64,000 nucleotides of DNA from Fagopyrum homotropicum (GCA_033239125.1 BSWB01000002.1:159557909-159621908); one strand, 5' to 3'; shown: positions 45,725 through 56,605, counted from the stretch's first letter. The notes: generated from the letters alone by a model not told the origin. Numbers and translations are program-made.

Positions 45725-48700
45725 TCAAGAATCCACAGTACTGAAGCTTTCCGTCACTGTAAAGCTGCCATCATCAGCTGCAATGGTGGATGTCGAATTA
45801 TCCATACCCGAACCCGCCTGAATATCCTTGAACATAGCTATCACCTGAATAATGGTGGGTCTTTTCCATGGCCGATCATCCAGGCACGCACAAGCCACCT
45901 TCAAGTGCTGCAAAAGCTCAATTTCCAGACTCGGATCCTCCTTGATCAGCTCGGGATCGAACACATCGCTTATTCTCGTTTTCGCGTGTTGTCGAACCCA
46001 ACCAACAAGGTTATTGTCCCCGAAATCAGCTGAATCCGTAGGCTGTCTTCCTGTCAAGAGCTCGAGCAACACAACTCCGTAGCTGTACACGTCTCCCTTT
46101 GTCGAGCATCGGAAGCTCTGGTAGTATTCTGGGGGTACGTAGCCTGGCGTTCCGGCTAGTGTGCTGACGCTCAAATGTGTGTCCATTGCACTCATTAGCC
46201 TTGCCATGCCGAAATCAGAAACTCGAGCTTCTAAATGCTCGTCTAACAACACGTTGCTCGATTTCATGTCTCGGTGAATGATGCAGGGACTGCAGCTGTG
46301 TAGGAATGCCAGTCCCCTTGCAGCCCCGTCCGCGATCCTTCTTCTCTGAAGCCAACTCAGCTTGATTCCGGCCTTTTTCCGGTCATGAAGCACGTCTTCA
46401 AGGCTTCCGTTTTGCATATACTCGTAAACCAGTAGCCTCTCATCGCCTACTTTGCAGTAGCCCAAGAGAGACACCAGATTCCGGTGCTTTACTTTCCCGA
46501 TTGTTTCCATTTCTGCTTTGAATTCGCGGTCGCCTTGTCCGCTTACATGTTTCAGCTTCTTTAGTGCTACAATGCTTCCATCTTTGAGCTTAGCCTTGTA
46601 GACGTCCCCAAAACCACCTGAACCGATCATGGCGTCGCTGTGGAAGCCATTGGTGGCTTCTAAAAGGTCTGCAAAGGTGAGTTTCCATAGAGGCGTTTCG
46701 AATGTAGCTAGGTTGATGCTTAGAGCCTCCCGTGTACTGGTGAGCTTCCATCCCGTGTTCTGACGACTACCGGAATTGAAATGGGAATTTCCATCCCCAT
46801 GTTCACCTAAACTCGAGTCCAGCTTCTTTCTCCTCTTCCTCAGCTCAACAAACACAACGATCACTCCGAAAATGCAGAACAAGGAGAACAACAATTCCAC
46901 TACCACACTGCCTATAAGAGTGCCTTGTTTCTGCCGCTTCCTGTGGCGGAACCCTGATGCCGAGACCCCTGTTGGACAGCTGCCTAGCGGGTATCCACAA
47001 AGGCCGGAATTGTTCTCGAATTTGGAGGCCGGGAAGGTGTCAAACTGACTGGAACTGGGGATCATCCCGGTCAGGTTATTATTAGAAAAATCGATCTCAG
47101 TGAGCATAGTGAGCTTTGCAAGTGATGGTGGCATTTGGCCTGAAAGACGATTATAAGAGAGATCCAAAACACCCACATTCTGCAAACCATCTAGCTCACT
47201 CGGAATGGGACCGGATAGTGTGTTGTGACCCAAATCCAATATAAGGAGATACGACATCGACCCGATTTCTTTGGGGATACTACCTTCCAACATGTTGTGA
47301 GAGAGGCCGAGGAACATCATTGTTCCATTATGCTGAAAGCTTGGTTGAGTGATGCCCTTGTAGACTCTAGTGAAGTTGCAAATGTGCCGGTTAGGGATCC
47401 TGCCTAGCGATTTATCACTAATGCCTGCAAAATAGATCAAGTTTCCATCGCCATGACACTCCTTGCTACCATTGTTCTTTAGGTAAGCAAACTCCTTACC
47501 ACCAACAACAAACGTGTTCTCGAGATGGCCTGACTGGTTGAAAAGGCTAGGAGGGATAGTTCCATTAAGCAAATTGGTATGCAAGTCCAACCACAACAAG
47601 CTCTTGCAATCTCCCAACTCCGGTGGGATGTTTCCGGAAAAAGAATTGTTTGATAGCTTGAGGATTGCAAGCTTGTCAAGCCCACCAATCCATGAAGGAA
47701 TTACACCACTCAACTGATTACTCGACAACGACATCCAGTGCAAGTCAGTACAGTTCCTTAATCCATCCGGGATGTCTCCGGTCAGCTTGTTGTAATCCAG
47801 AATCAAATTCTCCAATGACTTCAGGTACATGAACTCTTGAGGGATTGGGCCTTGAAGGGAATTCACTGATAAGATCAAATCCTTGAGGTTGGTAAGGAAA
47901 CCTAAACTCGGAGGGATCACACCAGTCAAGAAGTTAAAGCTAAGATCAAGAGAAACAAGCAGAGAACAGTTGGCCAAATCAGGAGGAATAGGTCCAGACA
48001 GTAAGTTATTCTGCAAATACAACTCTTTCAAACTGGTTTTCTCAAATCCACAAAACCCATTTGGGATTTGGCCTGAGATTTGGTTTGAGCTCAAAACCAA
48101 AGTCTCCAAACCAGTATGCAACAACAAAGTATCAGGAAGAACACCAACAAAACTATTCAACGACAAGTCCATCTTCTTCAACCCATTCATTTTCATCAAC
48201 ACATGGATAGGCAAATCTCCAGACAAATTATTACTGGATACATGAAGCAGTTGAAGGCTATTGCAGGATTCAAGTCCAGTGGGTAGATTACCAGACAATC
48301 TGTTGGAAGAGAGATCGACCTCCACAAGAGAAGAGCAAGCTTCAAGTATGCTTCCATGGATTCCACCTTCAAAGTGGTTCCCTGACAGATTAAGGAACTG
48401 CAACCTTCCACTTGGAAGAGAAGGAATTGGGCCGGAGAATTGGTTATTAGACAAGTTCAGGAAGGTGAGATTCTGACAACCAGCAAGATGATCGCCGATC
48501 AAGCCAGCAAACTTGTTAGAAGACAACTCGAGGTAACTCAACTGCTGACATCCACCTAATTCAGGCATCGGAATAGAGAAATTGTTGACGGAAACGTCAA
48601 AATGCTGCAATTTGACACACCCGGTTAAAGAGAAGGGGCCATCGAGCTTATTCCCTTTCAAGGACAAAGAAGTGAGATGAGCACAGCCGGTTGAGAGTAT

Positions 48701-49348
48701 CCATGGCAGGAAATCACTCCCAACAAGGCGATTAACCGAAACATCAAGGGATTGTAGGGATAGTGAGTATTTGTTAGAAGTGAAAGCTACAGTTGATGTT
48801 TGAATGCGGTTCGATGACAAATTGAGAGCAGAGAGAGCAGGACAAGCTGAGAAGAAGGCGAAATCAGAAGGGGAACCAGAGATTGAGTTAAGAGAGAGGT
48901 CGATTTGAGAAAGAGTTGAAGAACATGAAGAAAAGGGGCGAAATGAGCCAGATAGGTTTGTCGATGCGAGCTTAAGAGAGACGAGGTCGTGAAGAACAAA
49001 TAGATGAGTTGACACAGAGTTGAAATCAGAGGAAAGCGGGAGGAAACTAAGATCTAAGGAGATGACTCGAGGATTCGAAAGCGATGAATCACAGGAAACA
49101 CCGGTGAAGAGACATGGGTTAGTACCGGAACGCCAGTTTGAGAGGGTTTGAGGGTTGGGAAGCGACGATTTGAAGCGGAGGAGGTTATGAGTGTCGTCGG
49201 AAAGGCCATTTCGGAGGAGGAAGAGAAAACAGAGGAGAAAGATGACCGCCATGGAAGGAGGAGGAGATTTAGACATCTTCCTCTTCTTCATGAGCATGAA
49301 ACGTGAAATGGATGGACAATGGCATTGATTGAGGGTGAGGGGGTTCAA
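45725..49348 (-). CDS. BRI1: Brassinosteroid receptor kinase BRI1
   Basis: A single intronless frame of 1,207 codons. BRI1 binds brassinosteroid at the cell surface and, with a SERK co-receptor, signals through BSK/BIN2/BZR1. Order: signal peptide (MAVIFLLCFLFLLRNGLS), N-terminal LRR cap (DTHNLLRFK, NPCLFTGVSC), about two dozen LRRs, the BRI1 island domain near ECHGDGNL, last LRRs, transmembrane helix at about residue 813-836, then the kinase. The kinase has GSGGFGDV (909-916), HRDMKSSN (from 1025), DFGMARL and an activation segment with STLAGTPGYVPPEYY. All catalytic residues seen are present. The first Met gives an unusual 32-residue lead before the signal peptide; Met18 (49297), Met20 or Met25 (49276) are likelier starts. 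The island domain distinguishes BRI1/BRL proteins from other LRR kinases, and the tail (GSGMDNSTSTI) is BRI1-like. Confidence 0.96.
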   Translation of the reverse strand: MNPLTLNQCHCPSISRFMLMKKRKMSKSPPPSMAVIFLLCFLFLLRNGLSDDTHNLLRFKSSLPNPQTLSNWRSGTNPCLFTGVSCDSSLSNPRVISLDLSFLPLSSDFNSVSTHLFVLHDLVSLKLASTNLSGSFRPFSSCSSTLSQIDLSLNSISGSPSDFAFFSACPALSALNLSSNRIQTSTVAFTSNKYSLSLQSLDVSVNRLVGSDFLPWILSTGCAHLTSLSLKGNKLDGPFSLTGCVKLQHFDVSVNNFSIPMPELGGCQQLSYLELSSNKFAGLIGDHLAGCQNLTFLNLSNNQFSGPIPSLPSGRLQFLNLSGNHFEGGIHGSILEACSSLVEVDLSSNRLSGNLPTGLESCNSLQLLHVSSNNLSGDLPIHVLMKMNGLKKMDLSLNSFVGVLPDTLLLHTGLETLVLSSNQISGQIPNGFCGFEKTSLKELYLQNNLLSGPIPPDLANCSLLVSLDLSFNFLTGVIPPSLGFLTNLKDLILSVNSLQGPIPQEFMYLKSLENLILDYNKLTGDIPDGLRNCTDLHWMSLSSNQLSGVIPSWIGGLDKLAILKLSNNSFSGNIPPELGDCKSLLWLDLHTNLLNGTIPPSLFNQSGHLENTFVVGGKEFAYLKNNGSKECHGDGNLIYFAGISDKSLGRIPNRHICNFTRVYKGITQPSFQHNGTMMFLGLSHNMLEGSIPKEIGSMSYLLILDLGHNTLSGPIPSELDGLQNVGVLDLSYNRLSGQMPPSLAKLTMLTEIDFSNNNLTGMIPSSSQFDTFPASKFENNSGLCGYPLGSCPTGVSASGFRHRKRQKQGTLIGSVVVELLFSLFCIFGVIVVFVELRKRRKKLDSSLGEHGDGNSHFNSGSRQNTGWKLTSTREALSINLATFETPLWKLTFADLLEATNGFHSDAMIGSGGFGDVYKAKLKDGSIVALKKLKHVSGQGDREFKAEMETIGKVKHRNLVSLLGYCKVGDERLLVYEYMQNGSLEDVLHDRKKAGIKLSWLQRRRIADGAARGLAFLHSCSPCIIHRDMKSSNVLLDEHLEARVSDFGMARLMSAMDTHLSVSTLAGTPGYVPPEYYQSFRCSTKGDVYSYGVVLLELLTGRQPTDSADFGDNNLVGWVRQHAKTRISDVFDPELIKEDPSLEIELLQHLKVACACLDDRPWKRPTIIQVIAMFKDIQAGSGMDNSTSTIAADDGSFTVTESFSTVDS

Positions 49349-49660
49349 AAGTCTGGACTGGGGAGGAAGAGATGGGGCATATACGGGGAGGAACCAGTGA
49401 GACAGCTGTGCTCACATGGCGTGGGACCCACCTCTCTCACTCTTTCTCTCTCTCTTCTATGATTTGATAATTTCTCTATCCATATCTGTGTATGTATATG
49501 CTACATTCAAATCTTAGTGTTCTTACGTATCTATTCTAAATTGTGTTTATTGCTCACGTACTTATAATCTATGTAATATTTAATAGCATTCCATCAGCAA
49601 CTCCTGTGAAGTAATTTATTTGGCCCTTCCCACGTGCTTATAATTGGGGAGTTTGATAGA
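49349..49660 (-). promoter_or_regulatory. BRI1 upstream region with GA-rich 5' tract and a G-box
   Basis: In the gene's sense direction there is a GA-rich tract (about 49435-49457) 90-110 bases before the first ATG, and a CACGTG G-box at 49631-49636, about 285 bases upstream. BZR1/BES1 factors bind G-boxes and BRREs and repress BRI1 as feedback in Arabidopsis; whether this site acts so here is inference. Confidence 0.35.
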
Positions 49661-50230
49661 TTTGAGTGGGTAGACAAACAACGCTGAAGGATGGACCATT
49701 TCATTGATATAGACGGACCGGTAGAGCGGGGTCGTGCATCCGAGCGCACATGGGCGTTAGGCCCAAGCCCAGCACATAAACCTGGCGAGATTTCATCCTA
49801 AAACCAATTGGCAATAGGAGGAGCAGCCCACCGACCTTATATACTAGGCTCGGAGAGTCCCAATCTTTCGATGTGGGACCTTATTATCTCCAATAGAGTT
49901 TTGATTTGTTTAAGATTGACATCTAGGTTTGACGAAAATGTTGTGATTATAAAGTATTTGAAGGTTTGGTTGATTAAGATTAGTGTTTAACTCTTGTAAT
50001 ATAGGATAACCTTGATTGTGATGAAATATTTTGCTATAAGAAAATCCAACTCAGTTGACTTACCTTTTTTAATGACTACTTTTTATTTGCAATGTTTTTA
50101 CTTCTATAGAAACCTACTTGAGAATTTAGTAGTGTAATTTCTATATTACTGTATTTCCTAATAAAGTGAATATTTTGATGTTGATGGTTCTACTAAATTA
50201 TGATGATTTTTAATGACTTTGTTTTTACTT
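49661..50230. other. Intergenic stretch with a probable LTR or SINE remnant
   Basis: The segment at about 49730-49880 (GGCCCAAGCCCAGCAC, TATATACTAGGCTCGG, TCTTTCGATGTGGGACC) has the look of repeated elements common in dicot genomes. No gene recognised; the ORF at 49808-49990 lies in it. Confidence 0.35.
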
Positions 50231-50264
50231 TAATTGTCCATTATTATTATTATTTTTTATTTTT

Positions 50265-50490
50265 TAGTATGAAATTCATACCAGAAATTTTTATACCATA
50301 AATTTTCATATTACCAAAAATTCATACCAAAATTTTCATACCATAAAATTCATATTAGAAATTTTCTAGCCAGAAACTCATACCAAAAAATTCATACCAG
50401 TATATGATATATTGGTATGAATTTTCTGGTATAAATTTTCTTGTATGAATTTATAATAGAAAATTCATACTAAAAAACACTTCCATCAAC
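50265..50490. repeat. Minisatellite of the TTCATACCAGAAATTT type, locus 1
   Basis: About a dozen degenerate units of TTCATACCAGAAATTTT with variants. Two further short blocks of it lie at 51180-51330. The reverse-complement form fills 56600-57860. Confidence 0.85.
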
Positions 50491-50506
50491 CAATTTCTAC
50501 AACTTC

Positions 50507-50755
50507 TTAAAAGGATTCTATTGTCGTTGAAGTAAGTTGTTTCATATATGAGTCAATAGTACCATTACTTTGATTAGCATCTTCAATGCTTGAAAAATTA
50601 TCAGCAAACCCATTTTGAGTTGTCAATACACGTTTGAGCTTCTTCTTCCTCCTATTCTCAATAATTGTTCTTGTGTAGTTCTCACAGTGCCAAACATGTT
50701 CATTTGCAAGAAGCTCAGGCTTAGTGAAATGAAACAAGCAAAACTCTATGGACAC
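50507..50755 (-). pseudogene. Possible ubiquitin-specific protease (UBP1/2-like) fragment
   Basis: An 82-codon frame includes CLFHFTKPELLANEHVWHCE followed by NYTR. This resembles the stretch in ubiquitin-specific proteases that begins the zinc-ribbon (pattern: C..FT.PELL...W.C.NC), with the second cysteine replaced by tyrosine. A Lys/Arg-rich segment follows. No Cys-box or His-box is nearby and it lies between minisatellite arrays. It may be a single captured exon. I am not certain of the family. Confidence 0.4.
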
Positions 50756-50809
50756 TGGTGAATTTGAGACATCAACTTCATCCGGGTTTGATTAAGAAGG
50801 AGATCAATA

Positions 50810-51150
50810 AGTAGCGGGATCTGGACCAAGTTGAACCAAGCAAAGCGGGATCTGGACCAAGTTGAGCCAAGGTGACTAAACAATCAACACTACTAAGGAG
50901 TAGCAGATCTGGAACAAGTCGAGCCAAGCAAAGCGGGATTCGGACCAAGTCGAGCCAATGCGACTAAACACGCAACATTACTAAGGAGTAACATATATGG
51001 ACCAAGTCACCAAGTAGATCCAAGCAAAGCGGGATTTGGACCAAGGCGAAGAGCTCCAAGTCGAGCCAAGCAACACTACTGATGAGGAGTTACGAAGAGA
51101 TCCAAGGCGACTAAACAAGCAACACTACTACTAAGGAGTAGCAGATCATG
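50810..51150. repeat. Complex tandem repeat (CCAAGTCGAGCCAAGC type)
   Basis: Units such as AAGCGGGAT.TGGACCAAGT, CGAGCCAAGC, GACTAAACAAGCAACACTAC and TAAGGAGTAGCAGATC recur three to four times in the same order, about 110-120 bp per higher-order unit. Confidence 0.8.
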
Positions 51151-51330
51151 GAAAAGGAGGTTTGACAGGCTTAGCAGTTTATATTAGAAGTTCACACCAG
51201 AATTTTCTAGTATGAATTTCATACCAAAAATTTTCTTACCGGAAAGTCCGGTTTGAATTTCTAGTATGAAACTTCATACCAGATATTCATACTAGAATTT
51301 TCTAATATGAATTTCATACCAGAAATTTTC

Positions 51331-53069
51331 TTGTTGGCAAGGATCATTGCATTGGACAAGACCTGAAGGAGCCACATCATTGGTACAACCAAGGATTCTA
51401 CACAAATTGTCCCAATTGATCCTGAAATTGTCTCTCTGAAAGACAAGAAAGTGTCAATCTCGATGCTTACAGGAGCTTGAAGTGATGAATAAACTGAGGT
51501 TATGAAGATTGATGTAGTTGTGAATAGAAAAGAGTTTCGAGGATGAAATTTAGTATAGACTTGAATTATTCGAATTCCATGGCATAATGACTAAAATGAG
51601 GAATGATCCAACAACCATAGACCGAGAAAGCAACAGAGGAGAATCAGACAAGAATCAGACTTGAGAAGAAGAACTCCATTTGTAGGATCCTTGTCTTCTC
51701 AATGGCGAGCGAAGGCAGGGGCGAGGGCAGGCGGTGCAAGGCTGGCGGCGTGGTTCTCCTTCCGGTGGAGTGGCGGGTCCGATCTCCGGAGAAGAACCCA
51801 GAACAAGGCGAGGGAGAGAGAAACAAAGGAAGACTGAGGTGGCGTGAGGAGATTAGGTTTCGGAAAATAATACAAAAAAAGACGGGGTACATTTACTAAA
51901 CGGGAACATGGTATGAGCTTAGTTAGTAGAGCATAAACTGAAAAAGGCCTAGTTTGCAAATTTGCCCCTCCTAAGATTGCATAATAAGAATTTCGCAAAA
52001 CGTAATATATGTCTTAAAGAATCTCTAACACAAGAAATTTGAGGAATCCTCAATTTTATCTTCAATTCCATATTGATTGACAAACTAACGTTGTGCATTC
52101 TTATAAAGAAAATCTAAATAACTAATTGACCCACTACTTGACACAATGACTATATAACGAAACTAAACAATTGCAACACATTCGTAATCGACAAATCAGT
52201 AACTGAATATAGACCGCTGCAAAACCATATCAGTTGATGTTTTCAAGTAAGTCCTACCGTTATGCCCATTATCCGATATGCTATTGTCAACTAGCATTAT
52301 TCTCGGTATTAATGCGAACTATAGACTGTTGCAAAACCGTATCAGTTGCTTAGTATGAATTTATATAAATGGTAGCATCGACGAGGGATCAAAGGAGAGA
52401 GTTATAACAACAATAGGATGTTTAGGAGACTTATCTATAACAAATAGTTGTTTCGAGCTGCATTTTGATATGAATGTAATATTGATATCTTAATGATTTC
52501 CCGAGGTTCAAGTACAGTCGAATTAAATCTCATCAAGAATAGATACAAAAAACATTTTGATGATAAATATATGACAGGTTAGTATTGCTTATTATGTTTG
52601 TGCTGGACCGCTGCTCATTTACTACATATGACATATTTTGCATGCTTTATTATTTTGCTTCAAAATCATCCTAAAAATGTGAAGTGCTTAGAATGAGTCA
52701 TTACCATGTATGATAAAAGTGTGATTGAATATCAGTATCAAAGGAAGAAGCTACACGTCCCTGGTTCAAACAAGCATTCATAATTGATCTATTTTAGCAA
52801 GTAATATGGCTTCATGATCCACATTTCGGTTTGTGAACAATTATCTATGTATTTCGGTTTTTAACTCGTGTAACCGGATTTTATCTCTCGTCAATACTTG
52901 AAATCTATGCAATAGCAAATCGTAAACAAGATTGTCAAAAAAAATAATAAATAAATATGAGACCCTATTTACGGGTTAGTTTGACATAACTTATGCCTAA
53001 ATGATAATAAATAAATAAAATTTACCTAAAAATAGTTTTAAGATAATTAATTGAATAAATAAAAAAATC
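51331..53069. other. Intergenic DNA without a recognised gene
   Basis: The ORFs at 51644-51998 are opposite readings over a short GC-richer patch (51690-51850) and lack known features. A pair of similar segments (ATAGACCGCTGCAAAACC and ATAGACTGTTGCAAAACC) occurs at about 52210 and 52320. The rest is AT-rich. Confidence 0.5.
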
Positions 53070-53500
53070 GGTTATTTAACAAAGATATTCTAGTAAAATA
53101 ATATCCTTAGAACTGAAAATAGTAATGCTGGAACTGAAACTGGGCTTGAGGATCTGGTGAAGATAAGGCAACTGGGCCGGTCCGGGTAGGAAGGCGTGCT
53201 GTTGGACCGGTTTGGGGTGGGTCGCGCGCGGACGAGAGCAGCTTTGAGCAAGCTGGACCGGATTTGGAACACGTGGACTGGATCTTTTTTTCTCTTGTCT
53301 GGCGTGGCAGAAGGGGGCCGCTCGTGGAGCAGATACGCCAGAGGGAGCTGGGGAACGCGGGCCTCCATCTTCCTTGGGCCGATCTCCTGGCTTTCTTTCT
53401 TTGCTTCCTTGGGCTTTCCGGCCCGTATTGACCAACCAGGGTAGGATTTGAAGCTTGCAAATGCTAAGTCAAACCGGAAACTTGGTTATATATTGGTCAA
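53070..53500. other. GC-richer patch with overlapping unsupported ORFs
   Basis: Overlapping frames on both strands (53076-53460) over a GC-rich island within AT-rich DNA. The text (GGGCCGGTCC, GGACCGGTTTGG) looks like retroelement LTR or leader sequence. I do not recognise a protein. Confidence 0.4.
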
Positions 53501-53517
53501 AAATGTATATATGCCAT

Positions 53518-54014
53518 TAGGGCTGGGCATGGGACGGGACGGGATTGAGGTCGTTCCGCGACCCGTCCTGTCCCTCAATTTAAAAAGCGGGACGGGATAG
53601 GACGGGATTTACAATTTTTTTCCTTCGTTCAGCACAGGCTCTGTCCTGCATGGGAGGAGACGGGGCTAATTCCGCAAGAATTATGCACGGGTTATATTCA
53701 ACGATTGTTCTTATTTTCTTTCATATTTAAAGACAATTATAAGAAAAAACTCGATACCGAATTACCGATTCAAGATACATTAGTGTGTAGTACATTTAAA
53801 ACGAATATAAGCTACACCATAGTGTGTCTTACCGATTCCCATTAAAACAATCTAGCACCACACTATAATAATGATAACATTATTTTACTAGTCAATCACA
53901 ACTAGATAATTTAGCAAAGATAACATTCTTGTAGTATTTTATTACTTTTATAATTCTTATTAATATAAAATTATAATATATATATATATATATATTATTT
54001 ATCTATATCATATT

Positions 54015-54060
<46 letters not shown>

Positions 54061-54061
54061 A

Positions 54062-54141
<80 letters not shown>

Positions 54142-54176
54142 CGGGATCAACCGGAATGGACGGGCTACCGGATTGT
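53518..54176. repeat. GGGACGGGAT-rich element interrupted by (TA)n
   Basis: Begins TTAGGGCTGGGCATGGG and carries several GGGACGGGA units (53530-53680); GCGGGACGGGATC returns at about 54136 after a long AT run. The TAGGGCTGGGCA start resembles hAT-type non-autonomous ends, but the opposite terminal repeat was not found. Confidence 0.4.
53977..54135. repeat. (TA)n microsatellite, long and interrupted
   Basis: About 150 bp of AT dinucleotides with a few TTATAAA interruptions. The minus-strand ORF at 53995-54252 is created by this repeat and is not a gene. Confidence 0.95.
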
Positions 54177-55609
54177 ATGTACATAACAACCACATCCCTC
54201 GTACTCTTGATTTAGTCAAAGTCCAATACCATTCGTGGGCGGAGCTTTTCATGGTTACAACTTGTGTCCATGATGTGGTTGATCAATGATCATATTGATG
54301 GTTCTTCCGCAAACTCAACCAGCCCTCGGTGAATCAAATTGGATGCCATTGTATTGCTATTGTCATGGATCTACGCCACCATCAATGAGGATACTTTTTG
54401 ACCATTCTCAAAACTGGATTCACTGCTAGAGAAGCATCGCTCCGCATCAAATGTATCTTTCATGACAACCAATCCGTAAAATTTAAAAAAGTTTTGTTTT
54501 TTTGAGTGTGATGATTGCAGACAATTTTTTAGAAAGACTGAACAATTGTAAGTGTGTGTAATGCTGAATGTTGAGATAAGAAATCTCTTTATATTATATA
54601 AGAAGCTTCAGGTATTCTTTCTTGTATAAAGTTGGACAAGTATTGAACATCAATGGTTAATTAGTTGAGTTGTCATGATATGCTCAATGATGGCTTCTAG
54701 AGATTTAATGCTATTTATGTTCTTCAAACCTGAATAAAAGTTATAACACATAATTTTAGAAGTGAATCTAGAAGTGAAGTGAATGAACAATAGCTTTTTT
54801 TTTGTTTTTTGTTTCCCTACAATATTCTCATATATTTGAAGGTCAATAACCATTAATGATTTACCTATATTTCAAAAAACCAATTTTTAGGTTACATTTT
54901 TATGGAAGGAAGTTCTTTGATTAGTTTTGTATTAAATATCAGTGAAATTAAAAAAAGTTGAGTTTTAGTTAATTATTATAGCTATATAGTGATCCTATTA
55001 AATTAATTGATAAAATTTATTAAATTTTAATTCTATTGAACTTTCAAACCTTTGCATATTTAAAAATTATCTAATTATTTTTTATGGAAAAAAAAAATCA
55101 TAACTTGGGCTATATTTCATTTTAAATAAATTTTTTATCATGATAAATTATTTATCTATCGCTCAACCATTAGGGTATATCAAATAATTTTGTCAATTAT
55201 AGAGAATTTGTAATTTTCTAAGAAGTTTTAGTGAACTTTTAGTAGAGATTTAGTATTTTTAACTTTTAATCAAAATTTAAATTTACTAAATCTAAGAATA
55301 CTATCTTAATTTTTCATATTTTTAAAATTAAATCTTCTATATAAAAAAAAAACTTTATCCACCCTACTCATCATTTGATTGTTTAAATTTCAAGACAACA
55401 AAATCAACATACATGGTCTTAATTAAAGCAATTTATTTGTAAGTATATAGTGAAGTTGTCCGTTGTATAATTTTTTTTTTAAAAGTGTGCGTCGTATAAA
55501 GATTAAATTTATGAAGTGTAGAATAATAAGAAAGTCTTTATTCGTGACTAATTTATTGTTTTAAGAATAATAAATGTGAATTACTATTATAATTTTCATA
55601 AATATATTT
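54177..55609. other. AT-rich intergenic DNA
   Basis: No gene recognised on either strand. Confidence 0.5.
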
Positions 55610-55686
55610 TTAGTTTGCACGAGTCATGACTTGTTACTCAAAAAATTTGATATATAAATATACCGCTAAGGTGCGGGTTATGCAGT
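55610..55686 (+). mobile_element. Second Helitron-like terminus
   Basis: Ends TATACCGCTAAGGTGCGGGTTATGCA. Its reverse complement aligns by eye with 28680-28780 over about 75 bp (roughly four of five bases). The CTAG end is changed to CAGTAA, so it is decayed or the boundary is different. Confidence 0.35.
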
Positions 55687-55901
55687 AATTCAACTTAATG
55701 ACATGGTGCAATTAATGTCTTTAGGTCAAATGTGAGATCCCTTTAATGTGAAACCATTCATTGTCGTTGAATCATCATATAAAGCAAAACCAAAGACAAC
55801 AGAAGCTGAATGTTGCTTGGTGGCCCATAAAAAGCAAAGCTTGATAAAAAAAAATGGGCTAATTAGATAACTAGGCTATTTTTTTTAATTGTACACTAAG
55901 T

Positions 55902-56280
55902 GTGCTTTTTTCAGTTTTCCAAATAGTAAATGTACCCCAAAATCTTTTTTTTACCGTGAAAACCCTAACCTTCTATTCTACCCCTTCCCGTCTTCCTCTT
56001 TGCAAGCCTCCAGCCCCCAAATCACCTCTCCCGCCTCCCTTTCTCTGCCGGATTTCACCCTCCAAACACCTCCGGCGTCCCATCGACCTCGTGCTCTCCG
56101 ACGATGACGGCAATTTTGAGTTCGAATACCCTAGATCTAGATCTAGATCTAGATCTAGAGCTAAATTCTTGATCGCCATAGCTTTGAGCTTCTTCTGTTT
56201 CTCCCTCGCTCACGTTAACGCCTTGTATGGGCCTTCTTCTCCCGTTGTTCAGCTCACTGCTTCCAATTTCAAGACCAAGG
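55902..56280 (+). pseudogene. First exon of a PDIL2-type protein disulfide isomerase, start codon lost
   Basis: The frame reads KFLIAIALSFFCFSLAHVNA (a signal peptide) and LYGPSSPVVQLTASNFKTK, the start of the mature protein in plant PDIL2 proteins, then a GTAAGC donor at 56281. These ER-lumen enzymes form and reshuffle disulfides and carry thioredoxin domains just after this point. No exon with the CGHC active site was found downstream in the window. The codon expected to be the start is GCT, next to a (GATCTA)n run at about 56133-56160. The only in-frame Met is at 55902, which would add about 90 basic, Pro/Ser-rich residues unlike a signal peptide. It is an isolated first exon or the start of a gene disrupted by the repeats to its right. 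Confidence 0.6.
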
Positions 56281-56605
56281 TAAGCAGTATCCCATAATCG
56301 TTTTCATTTCACCTCTCTCTAACTCTTGCTGTGTTTCTGTGTTCTTTCGGTTCGGATTTGGTAGTTTCAAAGTCTTGGCATTCTGTTGAGAACTGATATG
56401 TTATTGAATTTGTAATGATGCCAAACACAATCGATCGAAATTCTGTTTGTCCCTTTCTCTTCATTTGCTTTCGTTATCTGACGATTTACATGTATTGAGC
56501 CTTGAATTTGTAATGATGCCAAACACAATCGATCTAGATCTAGATCGAAATTCTGGTATGATATTCTGTAGATCTAGATTTTGAGTTCCACGCCCTGCAT
56601 ATTAA
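56281..56605. other. Possible intron 1 of the PDIL2-like gene
   Basis: Contains a direct repeat GAATTTGTAATGATGCCAAA followed by CACAATCGATC at about 56406 and 56502, and more GATCTA units at about 56533-56580. Confidence 0.4.

Noticed and set aside
46776..48476. Plus-strand ORFs of 60-120 codons inside the BRI1 region
   Set aside because: They are antisense to a single uninterrupted 1,207-codon BRI1 frame and have no similarity to known proteins.
51261..51446. Minus ORF near the ubiquitin-protease fragment as a further exon of it
   Set aside because: Neither frame shows the conserved protease boxes, and no splice sites connect it convincingly.
53995..54252. ORF with a long Ile-Tyr repeat
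   Set aside because: Made entirely by the (TA)n microsatellite.
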